A stretch of 64,000 nt of DNA, taken from assembly GCA_026707405.1 (NCBI GenBank), contig JAPOWW010000004.1, positions 339,181 to 403,180 of the forward strand, read 5' to 3'. Source of the DNA: Chloroflexota bacterium (GTDB taxonomy: Bacteria > Chloroflexota > UBA11872 > VXNJ01). Both the position numbers and the translations under genes were made by a program. The notes under the pieces were generated by a model, which worked only from the letters and a program-made list of their open reading frames with translations, searched no databases and was not told the DNA's origin. Positions 33,587 through 43,008 of the stretch are shown here, one piece after another; position 1 is the first letter of the stretch, and each line of letters starts with the position of its first letter.

Positions 33587-33857
33587 CGTCATCATTCGTC
33601 CCATACTCACCGAGAAGACGACTCTTTTGGCAGAGTCCGGAAAGTACGCCTTCCGTGTTCACGACCGCGCCAACAAGCTCGAAATCCAGAGGGCCGTCGA
33701 GGAACTCTTTCGGGTGGATGTGGTTTCCGTGAACGTGGCACGAATGAAGGGGAAATGGCGTCGTTTTGGCCGCAGCCGCGGACGCCGGCCTGATTGGAAG
33801 AAAGCAATTGTGACGCTTCAGGCGGGTCAGTCCATTGAATTGTTCCCTGGTACATAG
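33570..33857 (+). CDS. rplW: Ribosomal protein L23
   Basis: A 95-residue protein at the tunnel exit, docking site for trigger factor and SRP. VIIRPILTEKTT and the YAFRVHDRANKLEIQ strand are diagnostic, and the basic loop follows (MKGKWRRFGRSRGRR). ATG 33570, preceded by AAGGA, overlaps rplD by 17 bp; a longer frame from 33525 has no role. Confidence 0.96.
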   Translation: MMDSRDVIIRPILTEKTTLLAESGKYAFRVHDRANKLEIQRAVEELFRVDVVSVNVARMKGKWRRFGRSRGRRPDWKKAIVTLQAGQSIELFPGT

Positions 33858-33872
33858 GCTGGATAACTGATT

Positions 33873-34697
33873 ATGCCGCTCAAGACATACAAGCCGACCT
33901 CGCCAGGGCGTCGCAATTACACGTCCGTGGACTCTTCGGACATCACGACCGACTCTCCCCATAAACCTCTCCTGAAGCCTCAGAAGAAGCGCGCGGGGCG
34001 GAACAATCAGGGCCGAATTACCGTGCGCCGGCGGGGCGGAGGCGCCAAGCGCCGGATCCGTGTAATCGACTTCAAGCGCGACAAGCTGGATGTCCCGGCC
34101 ACAGTCGCGTCTATCGAATACGATCCAAACAGGTCAGCCCGTATCGCGCTGCTGAACTACGCAGATGGCGAAAAGCGCTACATCATCGCTCCTGTTGGCC
34201 TCTCGGTCGGAAGCGTGGTGACGGCCGGGCCTGAGTCCGAGTTGAGACCCGGCAACGCTCTGCCCCTTGCGCATATTCCGGACGGCACCACCGTGCACTG
34301 CGTGGAGATGCAGGTCGGTGGTGGGGCCAAGCTTGCACGGTCGGCGGGCGCGTCGCTTCAAGTCATGGCCCATGATCGTGGCTGGGCCACCCTCAGGCTA
34401 CCCTCCGGAGAAATGCGGCTGGTCGACGAGCGCTGCACCGCGACAATAGGTGTCGTTGGCAATGAAGACCATTCCAATCAATCGGTCGGCAAAGCTGGTC
34501 GTAATCGCTGGCGCGGCAGGCGACCGAAAGTTCGCGGGGCGGCTATGAACCCCAACGATCATCCGCATGGTGGCGGTGAGGGCAAGGCCCCTTCGGGCTT
34601 CCCGCCCAAGACACCTTGGGGAAAACCGGCGCTAGGCTACAAGACTCGTCGAGGGCGGCGCCGAAGCGATAAATTCATCTTGCGAAGAGGCAAATAA
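33873..34697 (+). CDS. rplB: Ribosomal protein L2
   Basis: A 274-residue protein needed for subunit joining and peptidyl transfer. [34 protein letters not shown] and the C-terminal [17 protein letters not shown], which holds the conserved His by the catalytic centre, are all present. Full length. ATG 33873. Confidence 0.98.
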   Translation: MPLKTYKPTSPGRRNYTSVDSSDITTDSPHKPLLKPQKKRAGRNNQGRITVRRRGGGAKRRIRVIDFKRDKLDVPATVASIEYDPNRSARIALLNYADGEKRYIIAPVGLSVGSVVTAGPESELRPGNALPLAHIPDGTTVHCVEMQVGGGAKLARSAGASLQVMAHDRGWATLRLPSGEMRLVDERCTATIGVVGNEDHSNQSVGKAGRNRWRGRRPKVRGAAMNPNDHPHGGGEGKAPSGFPPKTPWGKPALGYKTRRGRRRSDKFILRRGK

Positions 34698-34717
34698 GGG
34701 GAGAGGGTTGCGCGTCG

Positions 34718-34996
34718 ATGTCTAGGTCTCTGAAGAAAGGTCCCTACGTGGACGAGCGGTTGCTGAAGCGAATAATGGAGCTGGATCGCCGTGGCGATAA
34801 GGTGGTTTTGAGGACTTGGAGCCGGCGCTCGACGATCTTCCCGGAAATGGTCGGGCACACGATCGCCATTCACGACGGTCGCCGCCACGTCCCCGTATAC
34901 GTGACCGAAAACATGGTTGGACACAAGCTGGGCGAGTTCGCGCCTACCCGGGTTTTCCGAGGGCACGCTGGCTCGAAGACGACCAGGCGAGTCTAA
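34718..34996 (+). CDS. rpsS: Ribosomal protein S19
   Basis: A 92-residue 30S head protein. [36 protein letters not shown] and the [14 protein letters not shown] ending are typical. ATG 34718 after GGGGAGAGGG. 41 bp to rplV. Confidence 0.97.
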   Translation: MSRSLKKGPYVDERLLKRIMELDRRGDKVVLRTWSRRSTIFPEMVGHTIAIHDGRRHVPVYVTENMVGHKLGEFAPTRVFRGHAGSKTTRRV

Positions 34997-35037
34997 CGTG
35001 ACGGCTATTGTCTGAATTGATGAGCAATTAATAAACG

Positions 35038-35376
35038 ATGGAAGTCTGGGCAAAAGCGAAATACCTTCGGATTGCTCCGCGGAAAGTGCGGTTGGTTGCC
35101 AATGCAATTCGGGGCAAGGACGTCGAGGCTGCTTTCGCGATCCTGGCGTTCTTGCCGAATCGCGGCGCGCCGATGGTCGCCAAGGTCGTAAAGTCGGCTG
35201 TGGCTAATGCCGAGAATAATTACGGACTCGATCCGGCGGAACTGTACGTTTCCAGGGTGGCGGTCGATGACGGACCGCGCTTGAAGCGGATGCGCGCCAA
35301 GGGGCGTGGCCGTGCCGGACGCTATATGAAACGAATGAGTCACGTGACCGTGGTGGTCGACGAAAGGGGCGCCTAG
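35038..35376 (+). CDS. rplV: Ribosomal protein L22
   Basis: A 112-residue tunnel protein that binds all 23S domains. [20 protein letters not shown] and the hairpin [19 protein letters not shown] that reaches the tunnel are intact, without the MKR deletion linked to macrolide resistance. Its TAG shares the G of the rpsC GTG. Confidence 0.97.
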   Translation: MEVWAKAKYLRIAPRKVRLVANAIRGKDVEAAFAILAFLPNRGAPMVAKVVKSAVANAENNYGLDPAELYVSRVAVDDGPRLKRMRAKGRGRAGRYMKRMSHVTVVVDERGA

Positions 35377-36101
35377 TGGGACGCAAAGTTCATCCGGTCG
35401 GCTACCGCCTCGGCAGCTTTCGAAACTGGGACAGCCAGTGGTATGCCGATCGCGATTACACAGAGCAAGTGCTCGAAGACGTCCGCATTCGAGACTTCAT
35501 AAGGAAATGGCTTGAGAATCCGCCCGGCGCACAGCCCCGGCCCGGACGCAGGTCGTATGGCGCCGGTGTATCGAGGATTGGAATCCGCCGCGCTTCCAAC
35601 GTCGTTCGCGTCACCGTCCACACCTCAAGACCCGGAATCGTCATCGGGCGTGGAGGCGCAAACAGAGACGCGTTGCAGGAGGACCTCGCCAAGATTTCCG
35701 ACAGGCGGGTTTTCATTACCGTGTCGGAGATCACGAACCCGGAGTTGGACGCCTTTTTGGTCGCTCGGAACGTGGCCGAGCAGATCGAGCGGCGCGTCTC
35801 GTTCAAGCGCGCTATGAGAATGGCCTGCGACCGGACGATGCGGGCTTGGGCCGGCGGCGTCAAGATAATGGTTGCCGGCCGCCTGGGTGGGCGCGAAATG
35901 TCGCGGACCGAGTTTGAGATCAGAGGACGCGTTCCCCTTCAGACCCTCAGAGCTGACATCGACTACGGCCAGACCGAAGCCCGGACGACATACGGCACGA
36001 TCGGCGTCAAAGCCTGGGTGCACCGCGGAGAATCGGGACTATCACGGGACGAGGGTCCCGAAGGGACCGGATCGACCGGTCCGCTTGGATCGGGAGTGTA
36101 G
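35376..36101 (+). CDS. rpsC: Ribosomal protein S3
   Basis: A 241-residue mRNA-entry-channel protein. [12 protein letters not shown] at the start, the KH-domain motif [19 protein letters not shown], and [11 protein letters not shown] with [18 protein letters not shown] near the end. A Gly/Ser/Asp-rich tail of about 20 residues follows. GTG 35376 is coupled to rplV. Confidence 0.98.
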   Translation: MGRKVHPVGYRLGSFRNWDSQWYADRDYTEQVLEDVRIRDFIRKWLENPPGAQPRPGRRSYGAGVSRIGIRRASNVVRVTVHTSRPGIVIGRGGANRDALQEDLAKISDRRVFITVSEITNPELDAFLVARNVAEQIERRVSFKRAMRMACDRTMRAWAGGVKIMVAGRLGGREMSRTEFEIRGRVPLQTLRADIDYGQTEARTTYGTIGVKAWVHRGESGLSRDEGPEGTGSTGPLGSGV

Positions 36102-36109
36102 CTGCTGAA

Positions 36110-36535
36110 ATGTTGATGCCCAGACAATCCAAGTTTCGCAAACAGCACCGCGGCCGTCGCCGCGGCGTGGCCGCCACCGGAAACGCACTCGCTTACGGTG
36201 ATTTTGCTCTTCAGTCGTTGTCCTCTGGTTGGGTGGACAGTCGCCAGATCGAGGCAGCCCGGCGGGTGATAACGCATCACGTTAAACGGCATGGCCGAGT
36301 TTGGATTCGAATATTCCCCGACAAACCGATCAGCAAGAAGCCCGTCGAAACCCGCATGGGAAGTGGAAAAGGAGCCGTTGAGGAACACGTCGCGGTTGTC
36401 AAGCCGGGAAGGGTCATTTTTGAGATTTCGGGCGTGCCCCCGCACCTTGCTCAGGAGGCCCTGAGGCTTGCCGGTCACAAATTGTCGGTGGCCACGCGTG
36501 TGCTGTCCCGAGATCAGGAGTTGGTCGTTGGCTAA
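36110..36535 (+). CDS. rplP: Ribosomal protein L16
   Basis: A 141-residue 50S protein at the A-site, late in assembly. [19 protein letters not shown], the central [20 protein letters not shown] and the [13 protein letters not shown] end are diagnostic. ATG 36110. Its last codons carry the Shine-Dalgarno AGGAG of rpmC. Confidence 0.97.
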   Translation: MLMPRQSKFRKQHRGRRRGVAATGNALAYGDFALQSLSSGWVDSRQIEAARRVITHHVKRHGRVWIRIFPDKPISKKPVETRMGSGKGAVEEHVAVVKPGRVIFEISGVPPHLAQEALRLAGHKLSVATRVLSRDQELVVG

Positions 36536-36758
36536 GGCGCGCGAAATCCGGTCAAAATCCATTTCCGATCTGGCCGAGCAGCTTGGCGAGGCCAAGGAGC
36601 AACTGTTCCGTCTCAGGTTCCAGCATGCAACCCATCAGCTGGACGACACTTCGCAATTGAGGTCGGTTCGACGTGACATAGCGCGGATACACACAATCAT
36701 CACCGAAAAAGCGCGGGCCGAGGTGATAAACGGATCCGGAGGAAACGGCGATGGTTAA
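36528..36758 (+). CDS. rpmC: Ribosomal protein L29
   Basis: A 76-residue tunnel-exit protein made of two helices: [21 protein letters not shown], then [20 protein letters not shown] and [20 protein letters not shown] 36528 has AGGAG 7 bp upstream and overlaps rplP by 8 bp; an upstream frame from 36468 would lie wholly inside rplP. A short Gly/Asn tail ends the protein. Confidence 0.95.
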   Translation: MAKAREIRSKSISDLAEQLGEAKEQLFRLRFQHATHQLDDTSQLRSVRRDIARIHTIITEKARAEVINGSGGNGDG

Positions 36759-37053
36759 GGCTAAGGTCCGCCGGCGTCTTCAGGGAACCGTAGTAAGCAA
36801 CAAGATGGACAAAACCATCGTGGTTCAGGTCGACTCATACCGGCGGCATCGAATCTACAAGAAACCTGTTCGGACGCAAAAGAAATTCCTGGCGCATGAT
36901 CCGGAGAACAGGGCTCAAGTAGGCGACGAAGTCGCGATCGAAGCCACGCGCCCTCTGAGCAAATCTAAGCGTTGGAGGCTTCGCGAGATCATGAACGGAG
37001 ACCAGCCAAGTTCAGACCAAGAGGCGACTTCGGGTGATACAGCAGCAGTCTAA
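36751..37053 (+). CDS. rpsQ: Ribosomal protein S17
   Basis: A 100-residue OB-fold 16S binder. [41 protein letters not shown] and the [14 protein letters not shown] end are standard; an acidic tail of about 20 residues follows. ATG 36751 overlaps rpmC by 8 bp. Confidence 0.96.
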   Translation: MVKAKVRRRLQGTVVSNKMDKTIVVQVDSYRRHRIYKKPVRTQKKFLAHDPENRAQVGDEVAIEATRPLSKSKRWRLREIMNGDQPSSDQEATSGDTAAV

Positions 37054-37402
37054 GATTCGGATCGCCGACAACACTGGCGCGAGGGAAATGCTCGTTATTC
37101 GCGTGCTGGGTGGAAGCGGCCGTCGTTACGCCCGCGTCGGTGACGTAGTTGTGGGATCCATAAGGGCTGCGGTGCCGAACAGCCCCCTGCCCAAGGGGCG
37201 CATTGTCAGGGCCGTGGTGGTGCGGATCGCCAAGGAATACCGCCGTATCGACGGTTCGAGAATCCGGTTCGATGACAATGCCGCCGTCGTGCTTGGGCCG
37301 GCCGATACGCCCTCCGGGACGCGTATCTTCGGTCCCGTGGCCCGCGAGCTTCGCGAGTCGAAATTCGCCAGAGTAGTGTCGCTGGCTCCGGAGGCTCTCT
37401 GA
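37034..37402 (+). CDS. rplN: Ribosomal protein L14
   Basis: A 122-residue intersubunit-bridge protein. [20 protein letters not shown], the [14 protein letters not shown] strand and [24 protein letters not shown] are conserved. GTG 37034 lies 20 bp inside rpsQ; the protein begins exactly at the family's usual N-terminus, which fixes the start. Confidence 0.97.
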   Translation: MIQQQSKIRIADNTGAREMLVIRVLGGSGRRYARVGDVVVGSIRAAVPNSPLPKGRIVRAVVVRIAKEYRRIDGSRIRFDDNAAVVLGPADTPSGTRIFGPVARELRESKFARVVSLAPEAL

Positions 37403-37409
37403 CAGGCAA

Positions 37410-37730
37410 ATGGGATTCAAGATAAGAAAGAACGACGAGGTCCTCGTGTTAAGCGGGAAGGACCGCGGCAAGCGGGGCGCCGTGCGCGAGCTCATACCGG
37501 GCAAGCGGCAGGTCGTAGTTGAGGGGATCAACACTCTCAAACGGCACCGCCGCGCAACGGGACCGGGCAGGCCATCGGGGATAATCGACTTCGACGGGCC
37601 TCTCCACATTTCGAATGTAATGCTTGTTTGTCCGAAATGCGGAGACGCCGCGCGAGTTTCCAAGCGAGCGCTCGGGGACGGGACTATGGTTCGCGCGTGC
37701 CGCAACTGCGGCGAAGTGATTGACGAGTAG
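37410..37730 (+). CDS. rplX: Ribosomal protein L24 with zinc ribbon
   Basis: A 106-residue protein that starts 50S assembly. KIRKNDEVLVLSGKDRGKRG is the KOW motif; HRRATGPGRPSGIIDFDGPLH follows. The C-terminus has CPKCG...CRNCGE, a complete zinc-ribbon set seen in many non-proteobacterial L24 proteins. ATG 37410, 7 bp after rplN. Confidence 0.97.
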   Translation: MGFKIRKNDEVLVLSGKDRGKRGAVRELIPGKRQVVVEGINTLKRHRRATGPGRPSGIIDFDGPLHISNVMLVCPKCGDAARVSKRALGDGTMVRACRNCGEVIDE

Positions 37731-37736
37731 AGACGC

Positions 37737-38285
37737 ATGGCCAGGTTGAAAGACAAGTATCTGAACGACATCAGGCCTGCGCTGATGAAGGAGCTCGGCT
37801 ACCGGAACGTAATGCAGGCGCCACGAATCGAGAAGATAATCCTTAACACCGGATTGGGCGACGCTATCCAGAACGCCAACGTTCCTGACAGCGCCGTGCG
37901 CGATATGTCGGTGATGGCGGGGCAAAAGCCCGTCGTGACGAGGGCCAGGAAGTCCGTTTCGAATTTCAAGCTTCGAGCGGGAATGCGGATCGGTTGCATG
38001 GTGACGCTCCGCGGCACGCGGATGTACGAATTCCTCGACCGGCTGTTTTCGGTGGCGATCCCCCGAGTGCGCGATTTTCGAGGTTTATCGCCAGATTCGT
38101 TCGACGGCCGCGGCAATTACTCGGTAGGGTTTGAAGAGCAGCTCATATTTCCCGAGATCGATTACACAACCATCGACCGCGTTCGGCCATTTCAGGTTGT
38201 GATTGTTACAAGTGCTCAAACCGACAGGGAGGCGCGAACCCTGCTGGAATTGCTCGGAGCGCCGTTCCGCCGCGAAGCGGCTTAG
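37737..38285 (+). CDS. rplE: Ribosomal protein L5
   Basis: A 182-residue protein that binds 5S rRNA and contacts P-site t[22 protein letters not shown], the [20 protein letters not shown] segment and [21 protein letters not shown] are diagnostic. ATG 37737, 6 bp after rplX. Confidence 0.97.
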   Translation: MARLKDKYLNDIRPALMKELGYRNVMQAPRIEKIILNTGLGDAIQNANVPDSAVRDMSVMAGQKPVVTRARKSVSNFKLRAGMRIGCMVTLRGTRMYEFLDRLFSVAIPRVRDFRGLSPDSFDGRGNYSVGFEEQLIFPEIDYTTIDRVRPFQVVIVTSAQTDREARTLLELLGAPFRREAA

Positions 38286-38309
38286 AGCAGTACTGGAAGG
38301 CGAGAGGCA

Positions 38310-38495
38310 TTGGCAAAGAAAGCGAAAATCGAAAAGTGGAAACGGAAACCGAAGTTCAAAGTTCAGTTTCACCATCGCTGTGCGCTTTGCGGACGCCCCA
38401 GGGCCTACATAAGAAAGTTCGGGATGTGCCGCATCTGCTTCCGCACCAGGGCGCTTCGCGGGGAGATTCCGGGCATTACGAAGTCGAGTTGGTAG
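38310..38495 (+). CDS. rpsN: Ribosomal protein S14, zinc (type Z)
   Basis: A 61-residue short S14 with the zinc pair CALCGRP and CRICFR, the type found in Gram-positives and Chloroflexota rather than the long cysteine-free type. Ends in the conserved KSSW. TTG 38310. Such C+ S14 depends on zinc; no C- paralogue lies in this window. Confidence 0.97.
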   Translation: MAKKAKIEKWKRKPKFKVQFHHRCALCGRPRAYIRKFGMCRICFRTRALRGEIPGITKSSW

Positions 38496-38533
38496 CTCTT
38501 GGTGCCCAACAAAGGATTTAGGTCTAGAACCCA

Positions 38534-38929
38534 GTGAATACCGATCCCATAGCCGACATGTGCGCGAGGCTCAGAAATGCCGTCATGGCTGGCAACCCGA
38601 CGGTCTCGATGCCCGCGTCGAAAACCAAGATCGGGATAGCAAGGATCCTCGCAAGAGAAGGGCTGATCGGCGATTGCGAGGTGGAGCCTGGCTCCGTCCA
38701 GGACACGCTGAAAATAGACCTGAAATACGACGAAGAGCGGCGCCCCGCGCTGAGCGGGCTCAAACGAGTCAGCAAGCCGGGACTGCGGATCTATTCGGGA
38801 GCCAGGGATATACCGAAGGTCATGGGCGGCGTGGGGATCGCGGTAATTTCAACCTCGCAGGGGTTGATGACAGGACGCGAAGCATACCGCAGGCGCATCG
38901 GCGGGGAGGTCATGTGCTACGCGTGGTAA
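38534..38929 (+). CDS. rpsH: Ribosomal protein S8
   Basis: A 131-residue central-domain 16S binder, often an operon autoregulator. MNTDPIADMCARLRNA at the start and GVGIAVISTSQGLMTGREAYRRRIGGEVMCYAW at the end are the family hallmarks (read as consecutive shorter motifs GVGIAVISTSQG and REAYRRRIGGEV). GTG 38534. Confidence 0.97.
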   Translation: MNTDPIADMCARLRNAVMAGNPTVSMPASKTKIGIARILAREGLIGDCEVEPGSVQDTLKIDLKYDEERRPALSGLKRVSKPGLRIYSGARDIPKVMGGVGIAVISTSQGLMTGREAYRRRIGGEVMCYAW

Positions 38930-38956
38930 GTGTGCGAGTAAGCGAGGCGTCTGAGC

Positions 38957-39511
38957 TTGTCTAGAGTTGGGGCGCGACCCATTCCGATTCCCGATGGCGT
39001 CAAGTGGTCTGTGGACGATGGCGGACTGGTTGAGGTCTCGGGAAGCCTGGGCCGGCTCTCGCTGCGGATAAATCCGTCGATCACTCTTCACGAGGCGGAG
39101 GGCGAAATCCGAGTACAGCGGGTGTCCGACTCCCGACGCCATAAGGAGATGCACGGGCTTTACCGCAGCCTGATCGCCAACATGGTGGAGGGCGTGTCCA
39201 AGGGCTTTAGTAAGCAGCTTGAAATTCAGGGCGTCGGGTATCGCGCGCAAATGCAGGGCGGCCGAATCGAGGTTCAGCTTGGATTCTCGCATCCGGTCTT
39301 CCTCGAAGCGCCGGACGGCCTCGACTACGTGCTCGACGGCCAAACCCGGTTGACCGTCAAAGGCATCGACAAGGAGCTGGTGGGGCGCGAGGCCGCCAGA
39401 ATTCGGGCGCTGCGACCGCCCGACCCTTATAAGGGAAAAGGGATTCGCTACGTGGGCGAAGACGTAAAAACCAAGCCGGGCAAAGCCGCCGTTACGGCGG
39501 GAATCGGATAG
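38957..39511 (+). CDS. rplF: Ribosomal protein L6
   Basis: A 184-residue protein near the factor-binding site. SRVGARPIPIPDGV at the start, GYRAQMQGGRIEVQLGFSHP, and PPDPYKGKGIRYVGE near the C-terminus are diagnostic. TTG 38957; no ATG or GTG is available in the conserved N-terminus. Confidence 0.97.
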   Translation: MSRVGARPIPIPDGVKWSVDDGGLVEVSGSLGRLSLRINPSITLHEAEGEIRVQRVSDSRRHKEMHGLYRSLIANMVEGVSKGFSKQLEIQGVGYRAQMQGGRIEVQLGFSHPVFLEAPDGLDYVLDGQTRLTVKGIDKELVGREAARIRALRPPDPYKGKGIRYVGEDVKTKPGKAAVTAGIG

Positions 39512-39534
39512 GGATTCACCGGAAATGACTGACA

Positions 39535-39900
39535 ATGGATAAGAAAAAAAGCAGGTCCCGTATGAGGCGAGTGCGTCACCGGTCGCTGCGGAGGCGCATT
39601 TCGGGATCGCCCGAAAGGCCCCGGCTGGCGGTTTTCCGGAGCGCGCGCCACATCTACGCGCAGATTATCGACGATACTAGGGGCGTCACCATCGTGTCGG
39701 CGAGTACCCTCGACAAGGACTTGAAGAAAAGTGCATCCGGAGCGAAGACGGATCAGTCTCGGACCGTCGGCCAGGTTCTGGCGCAAAGGGCCCTGGAGCG
39801 CAACGTAACCAAGGTACTGCTGGACCGTGGTGGTCACAACTATCACGGCCGGGTTGCCGCGTTGGCGGACGCCGCCAGGAAAGCCGGTCTTGAGTTTTAA
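39535..39900 (+). CDS. rplR: Ribosomal protein L18
   Basis: A 121-residue 5S rRNA binder. The basic N-terminus ([17 protein letters not shown]) leads into [19 protein letters not shown], and [24 protein letters not shown] is the usual ending (shown as consecutive motifs [13 protein letters not shown] and ARKAGLEF). ATG 39535. Confidence 0.96.
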   Translation: MDKKKSRSRMRRVRHRSLRRRISGSPERPRLAVFRSARHIYAQIIDDTRGVTIVSASTLDKDLKKSASGAKTDQSRTVGQVLAQRALERNVTKVLLDRGGHNYHGRVAALADAARKAGLEF

Positions 39901-39911
39901 GGTGGTTGGTC

Positions 39912-40427
39912 GTGCGGTCTGACGGAATGGAACAAAACCGGTACGAGGAGCGCGTTGTACGCATCAACCGGGTGGCGAAGGTTGTAAAGGGTGGTCGCAC
40001 ATTCGGTTTCAACGCGCTGGTCGTGGTTGGAGACGGGCAAAACCGGGTTGGAATTGGGCTTGGCAAAGCGCGTGAGGTTGCCGATTCGATTCGAAAAGGT
40101 CAAGAGCGCGCCAGGCGCAGCATGGCGTCGGTCCCGATTACCGAAGACGGAACAATACCTCATTACATTGAGGGCAAGTTTGGAGCTTGCAAGGTCGTGC
40201 TGCGGCCCGCGGGGCCTGGCACTGGCGTCATCGCTGGGGGGGCCGTTCGCGCGGTCGTGGAGTCCGCCGGAATTCGCAACATCTTGACCAAGGCCCTCGG
40301 TTCCCCGAATCCGATAAACCTCGCCAAAGCGACGCTCCGGGCGCTTGAAGCGCTGCGGGTACCCGAAGGCGTAAGACTACGTGAGCCGCAACGCGCGGCT
40401 CCGCAGGGGGCGCCCGGCGTTGATTGA
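39912..40427 (+). CDS. rpsE: Ribosomal protein S5
   Basis: A protein of about 171 residues at the mRNA entry site, important for fidelity. [19 protein letters not shown], the [16 protein letters not shown] loop (the spectinomycin region lies here) and [19 protein letters not shown] are present. GTG 39912 is preferred: AAGGTGG (39899-39905) sits 6 bp upstream, whereas TTG 39906 abuts it. The tail after [10 protein letters not shown] overlaps rpmD by 8 bp. Confidence 0.95.
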   Translation: MRSDGMEQNRYEERVVRINRVAKVVKGGRTFGFNALVVVGDGQNRVGIGLGKAREVADSIRKGQERARRSMASVPITEDGTIPHYIEGKFGACKVVLRPAGPGTGVIAGGAVRAVVESAGIRNILTKALGSPNPINLAKATLRALEALRVPEGVRLREPQRAAPQGAPGVD

Positions 40428-40605
40428 AATAACCTGGGTAAAGAGCGCCATTGGCTACAGCAAGGATCAGAAGGCGACGATCCAGGCCTTGGGCCTAAAG
40501 CGCCTCGGTCACAAGGTTGTCAAGGCCGACACGCCGGCGATTCGCGGCATGATCAAGGCGGTCCGGCACCTCGTGGTATCCAAACCTGTAGAGGAGTCTC
40601 GATAG
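40420..40605 (+). CDS. rpmD: Ribosomal protein L30
   Basis: A 61-residue protein of normal L30 length. [40 protein letters not shown] and the HLV end match. TTG 40420 follows AGGGGG by 9 bp and overlaps rpsE by 8 bp; GTG 40381 would add 13 Arg-rich residues and a 47-bp overlap, so it is less likely. Confidence 0.92.
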   Translation: MIEITWVKSAIGYSKDQKATIQALGLKRLGHKVVKADTPAIRGMIKAVRHLVVSKPVEESR

Positions 40606-40608
40606 AGC

Positions 40609-41112
40609 GTGTCCTCCGAATCACCGAATCTGAAACTTCACGATATTTCCCGGCTCGCCGGCCCCAAGAAAAAGCGGCGCCGGGTCGGGCGCGGCCATGG
40701 TTCGGGCCGTGGCAAGACGAGTGGTCGCGGCCAGGACGGGCAGCTGTCGCGGTCGGGAGCTCGTAAGCGGTACCGGTTTGAAGGCGGTCAGACGCCTATC
40801 ATGATGCGTTCGCCGAAACTGGGCGGGTTCAGCAACTTCAAGTTCAAGAAGACCTATGAACCGGTAAACGTTGGTGCGCTCAACTCCTTTGAAGATGGCG
40901 CGACCATCACCGCCGCGGAGTTGTTAGGAGTGGGGCTGATTCATGGGCCGCGGTACAAGATTCTTGGCGATGGCGAATTGACCAAGAGCCTTATCGTTCA
41001 TGCGCCAAGTTTCTCGCGGTCGGCCGCATCGAAAATCGCAGCGGCGGGCGGGCGCGCTGTGAAAGAGAGCGATCAAGCGGCAGTCGCTCCCGATTCCGGC
41101 AGCCAATCTTAG
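40609..41112 (+). CDS. rplO: Ribosomal protein L15
   Basis: A 167-residue late-assembly 50S protein. KKKRRRVGRGHGSGRGKTSGRG is the conserved Gly/Arg N-terminal tail (in two parts: KKKRRRVGRGHGSG and RGKTSGRG), then RYRFEGGQTPIMMRSPKLGG. GTG 40609, 3 bp after rpmD. C-terminal 20 residues are variable Ala/Ser/Asp. Confidence 0.96.
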   Translation: MSSESPNLKLHDISRLAGPKKKRRRVGRGHGSGRGKTSGRGQDGQLSRSGARKRYRFEGGQTPIMMRSPKLGGFSNFKFKKTYEPVNVGALNSFEDGATITAAELLGVGLIHGPRYKILGDGELTKSLIVHAPSFSRSAASKIAAAGGRAVKESDQAAVAPDSGSQS

Positions 41113-41133
41113 GGATTCAAGCAAACTGACCAG

Positions 41134-42420
41134 ATGATTCAAGCCGCCCTTACCGCTCTTAAGCTGCCGGATCTCCGAAATAAGCTGATCTTTACGGCGT
41201 TGATGCTGTTTGTATTTCGTGTCGTCGCCCACATTCCGATGCCGGGCGTGCGTCTTGACATTCTCCGGCAGCAAGTTGCTGGCGAAGGTAATCAGATACT
41301 TGGATTCCTGAATCTGCTGTCGGGGGGAGCGCTCGAAAACTTCTCGATCGTCGCTCTGGGCGTTTACCCCTACATCACGGGATCGATCATCATGCAGATC
41401 ATGGTTCCGCTGATCCCCCAACTCAAGGAGCTTTCCAAGGAAGGCGACGCGGGCCGAAAGAAGATCGCCCAATACACGCGCCTGGCGACCGTGCCATTAG
41501 CGATGCTCCAGGGAATCGGTCAAATTCAGATCTTGAGACAATCCTCGCCTTCGCCGCTGCCTGCCGATTTCGGAATCATTGACACAATCGTGCTGCTCGT
41601 CTTAATGACCGCCGGCACACTGTTTCTGCTTTGGCTGGGCGAGTTGATAACGGAGCGCGGAATTGGCAACGGGGTGTCGATCATCATCCTAGGCGGAATC
41701 ATCGCCGGCGCCCCCACCGCGTTGGGGCGGTCGATATTCGGCGGCGAGAATCTGCTCGGTTTGGCGGCTTTCGTCGCTATAGGAATCGTCATGATCGCTT
41801 CGATCGTCTTCATACAGGAAGCGCAGCGGCGCATACCGGTCCAGTACGCGAAGCGAATTCGCGGCAACCGGATGTATGGCGGTCAGAGCACTCACGTACC
41901 AATGAAGATCAACTCCGCCGGAATGATTCCGCTCATCTTTGCTTTTTCGCTGATGCTGCTGCCGGGAACGGTTGCGACTTATCTCAGGACATCCGACGTG
42001 GGCTGGCTGTCTGCGTTGTTTTCCACTCTGGCGGACTGGTTCAGTCCCGCCAACTTTCCCTACTGGCTGTTCACGTTTTTGCTGGTCGTTGCTTTCACCT
42101 ATTTCTACACGCTGGTCATATTCAATCAGCAGAACCTCCCGGAGACGCTGCAGAAAAACGGCGGTTTCATTCCGGGTATCAGGCCTGGCCGGCCAACGTC
42201 TGTCTACCTGCTCAGAGTCCTCAACCGGCTCACCCTGGCGGGCGGGCTGTTCCTGGCGACGGTCGCGGTGATTCCGTTCATCGCGGGCGCTGCGACCGGC
42301 GTTACCGCCGTTGCATTGAGCAGCACGGGATTACTGATCGTTGTGGGTGTGGTGCTCGACACGATGAAGCAACTGGAAGCGCAGCTTTTGATGCGCGACT
42401 ACGAGTCCTTCGTCAGGTAG
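41134..42420 (+). CDS. secY: SecY preprotein translocase channel
   Basis: A 428-residue channel subunit with ten hydrophobic segments. FTALMLFVFRVVAHIPMPGV at TM1, the plug region FLNLLSGGALENFSIVALGV, GVSIIILGGIIAG and RRIPVQYAKRIRGN in the basic cytosolic loop C5, and PETLQKNGGFIPGIRPGRPT near TM9 match the family. In the usual spc position between rplO and adk. Confidence 0.98.
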   Translation: MIQAALTALKLPDLRNKLIFTALMLFVFRVVAHIPMPGVRLDILRQQVAGEGNQILGFLNLLSGGALENFSIVALGVYPYITGSIIMQIMVPLIPQLKELSKEGDAGRKKIAQYTRLATVPLAMLQGIGQIQILRQSSPSPLPADFGIIDTIVLLVLMTAGTLFLLWLGELITERGIGNGVSIIILGGIIAGAPTALGRSIFGGENLLGLAAFVAIGIVMIASIVFIQEAQRRIPVQYAKRIRGNRMYGGQSTHVPMKINSAGMIPLIFAFSLMLLPGTVATYLRTSDVGWLSALFSTLADWFSPANFPYWLFTFLLVVAFTYFYTLVIFNQQNLPETLQKNGGFIPGIRPGRPTSVYLLRVLNRLTLAGGLFLATVAVIPFIAGAATGVTAVALSSTGLLIVVGVVLDTMKQLEAQLLMRDYESFVR

Positions 42421-42429
42421 TCGGTTGCC

Positions 42430-43008
42430 GTGACGGAATTCACTGACCTCTACATCATGCTCGGACCGCCAAACTCCGGCAAGGGCACTCAGGCGGCATC
42501 GATGGCCGCAAAGCTCGATATGCATCATCTATCCAGCGGCGACGCCTTCCGAGAGGCCGTCGCCAGCGGTTCGCAAGTTGGCAGACTTGCCGGCAGCTAT
42601 ATCGAAGCCGGCGACTTGGTCCCCGATGATGTGGTGATCGATGTCATATTGGAGCGTCTTGAAAACCTCTCGGCCGATGGATGCGGGACTATCCTCGACG
42701 GATTCCCGCGAACGACCGAACAGGCTCAAGCTCTCGATCAGCGTATCGGACGTGCGGGACTGAAGATTCTCGCGGTCGTCTCGATCGAAGTTGGTCAGGA
42801 CGAGCTGTTGCGCCGCGCGGCTTTGCGTGGTCGCGACGACGACCGTCCCGAAGTTGCCCGCAGAAGATTCGAAGTGTACGAGCAGCTCACCCTGCCGCTG
42901 ACGGAATATTACGAGCGATGCGGTCTCCTGGTGCGCATCGATGGCGAGAGTCCGATCGAGGTTGTGACAAGCGCAATACTCGACTCCGTAATGGCCTTGA
43001 CGTCGTGA
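42430..43008 (+). CDS. adk: Adenylate kinase, short form lacking the LID
   Basis: A 192-residue AMP/ATP phosphotransferase. The P-loop reads GPPNSGKGTQ (12-21); Asn15 and Ser16 replace the common Gly-Ala/Ser, while the Walker lysine (Lys18) is kept. SSGDAFR, the AMP-binding DGFPRTTEQAQAL and RDDDRPEVARRRF (lid arginines) follow. The zinc-finger-type LID insertion is absent, so this is the short class. GTG 42430, 9 bp after secY; overlaps map by 4 bp. Confidence 0.95.
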   Translation: MTEFTDLYIMLGPPNSGKGTQAASMAAKLDMHHLSSGDAFREAVASGSQVGRLAGSYIEAGDLVPDDVVIDVILERLENLSADGCGTILDGFPRTTEQAQALDQRIGRAGLKILAVVSIEVGQDELLRRAALRGRDDDRPEVARRRFEVYEQLTLPLTEYYERCGLLVRIDGESPIEVVTSAILDSVMALTS

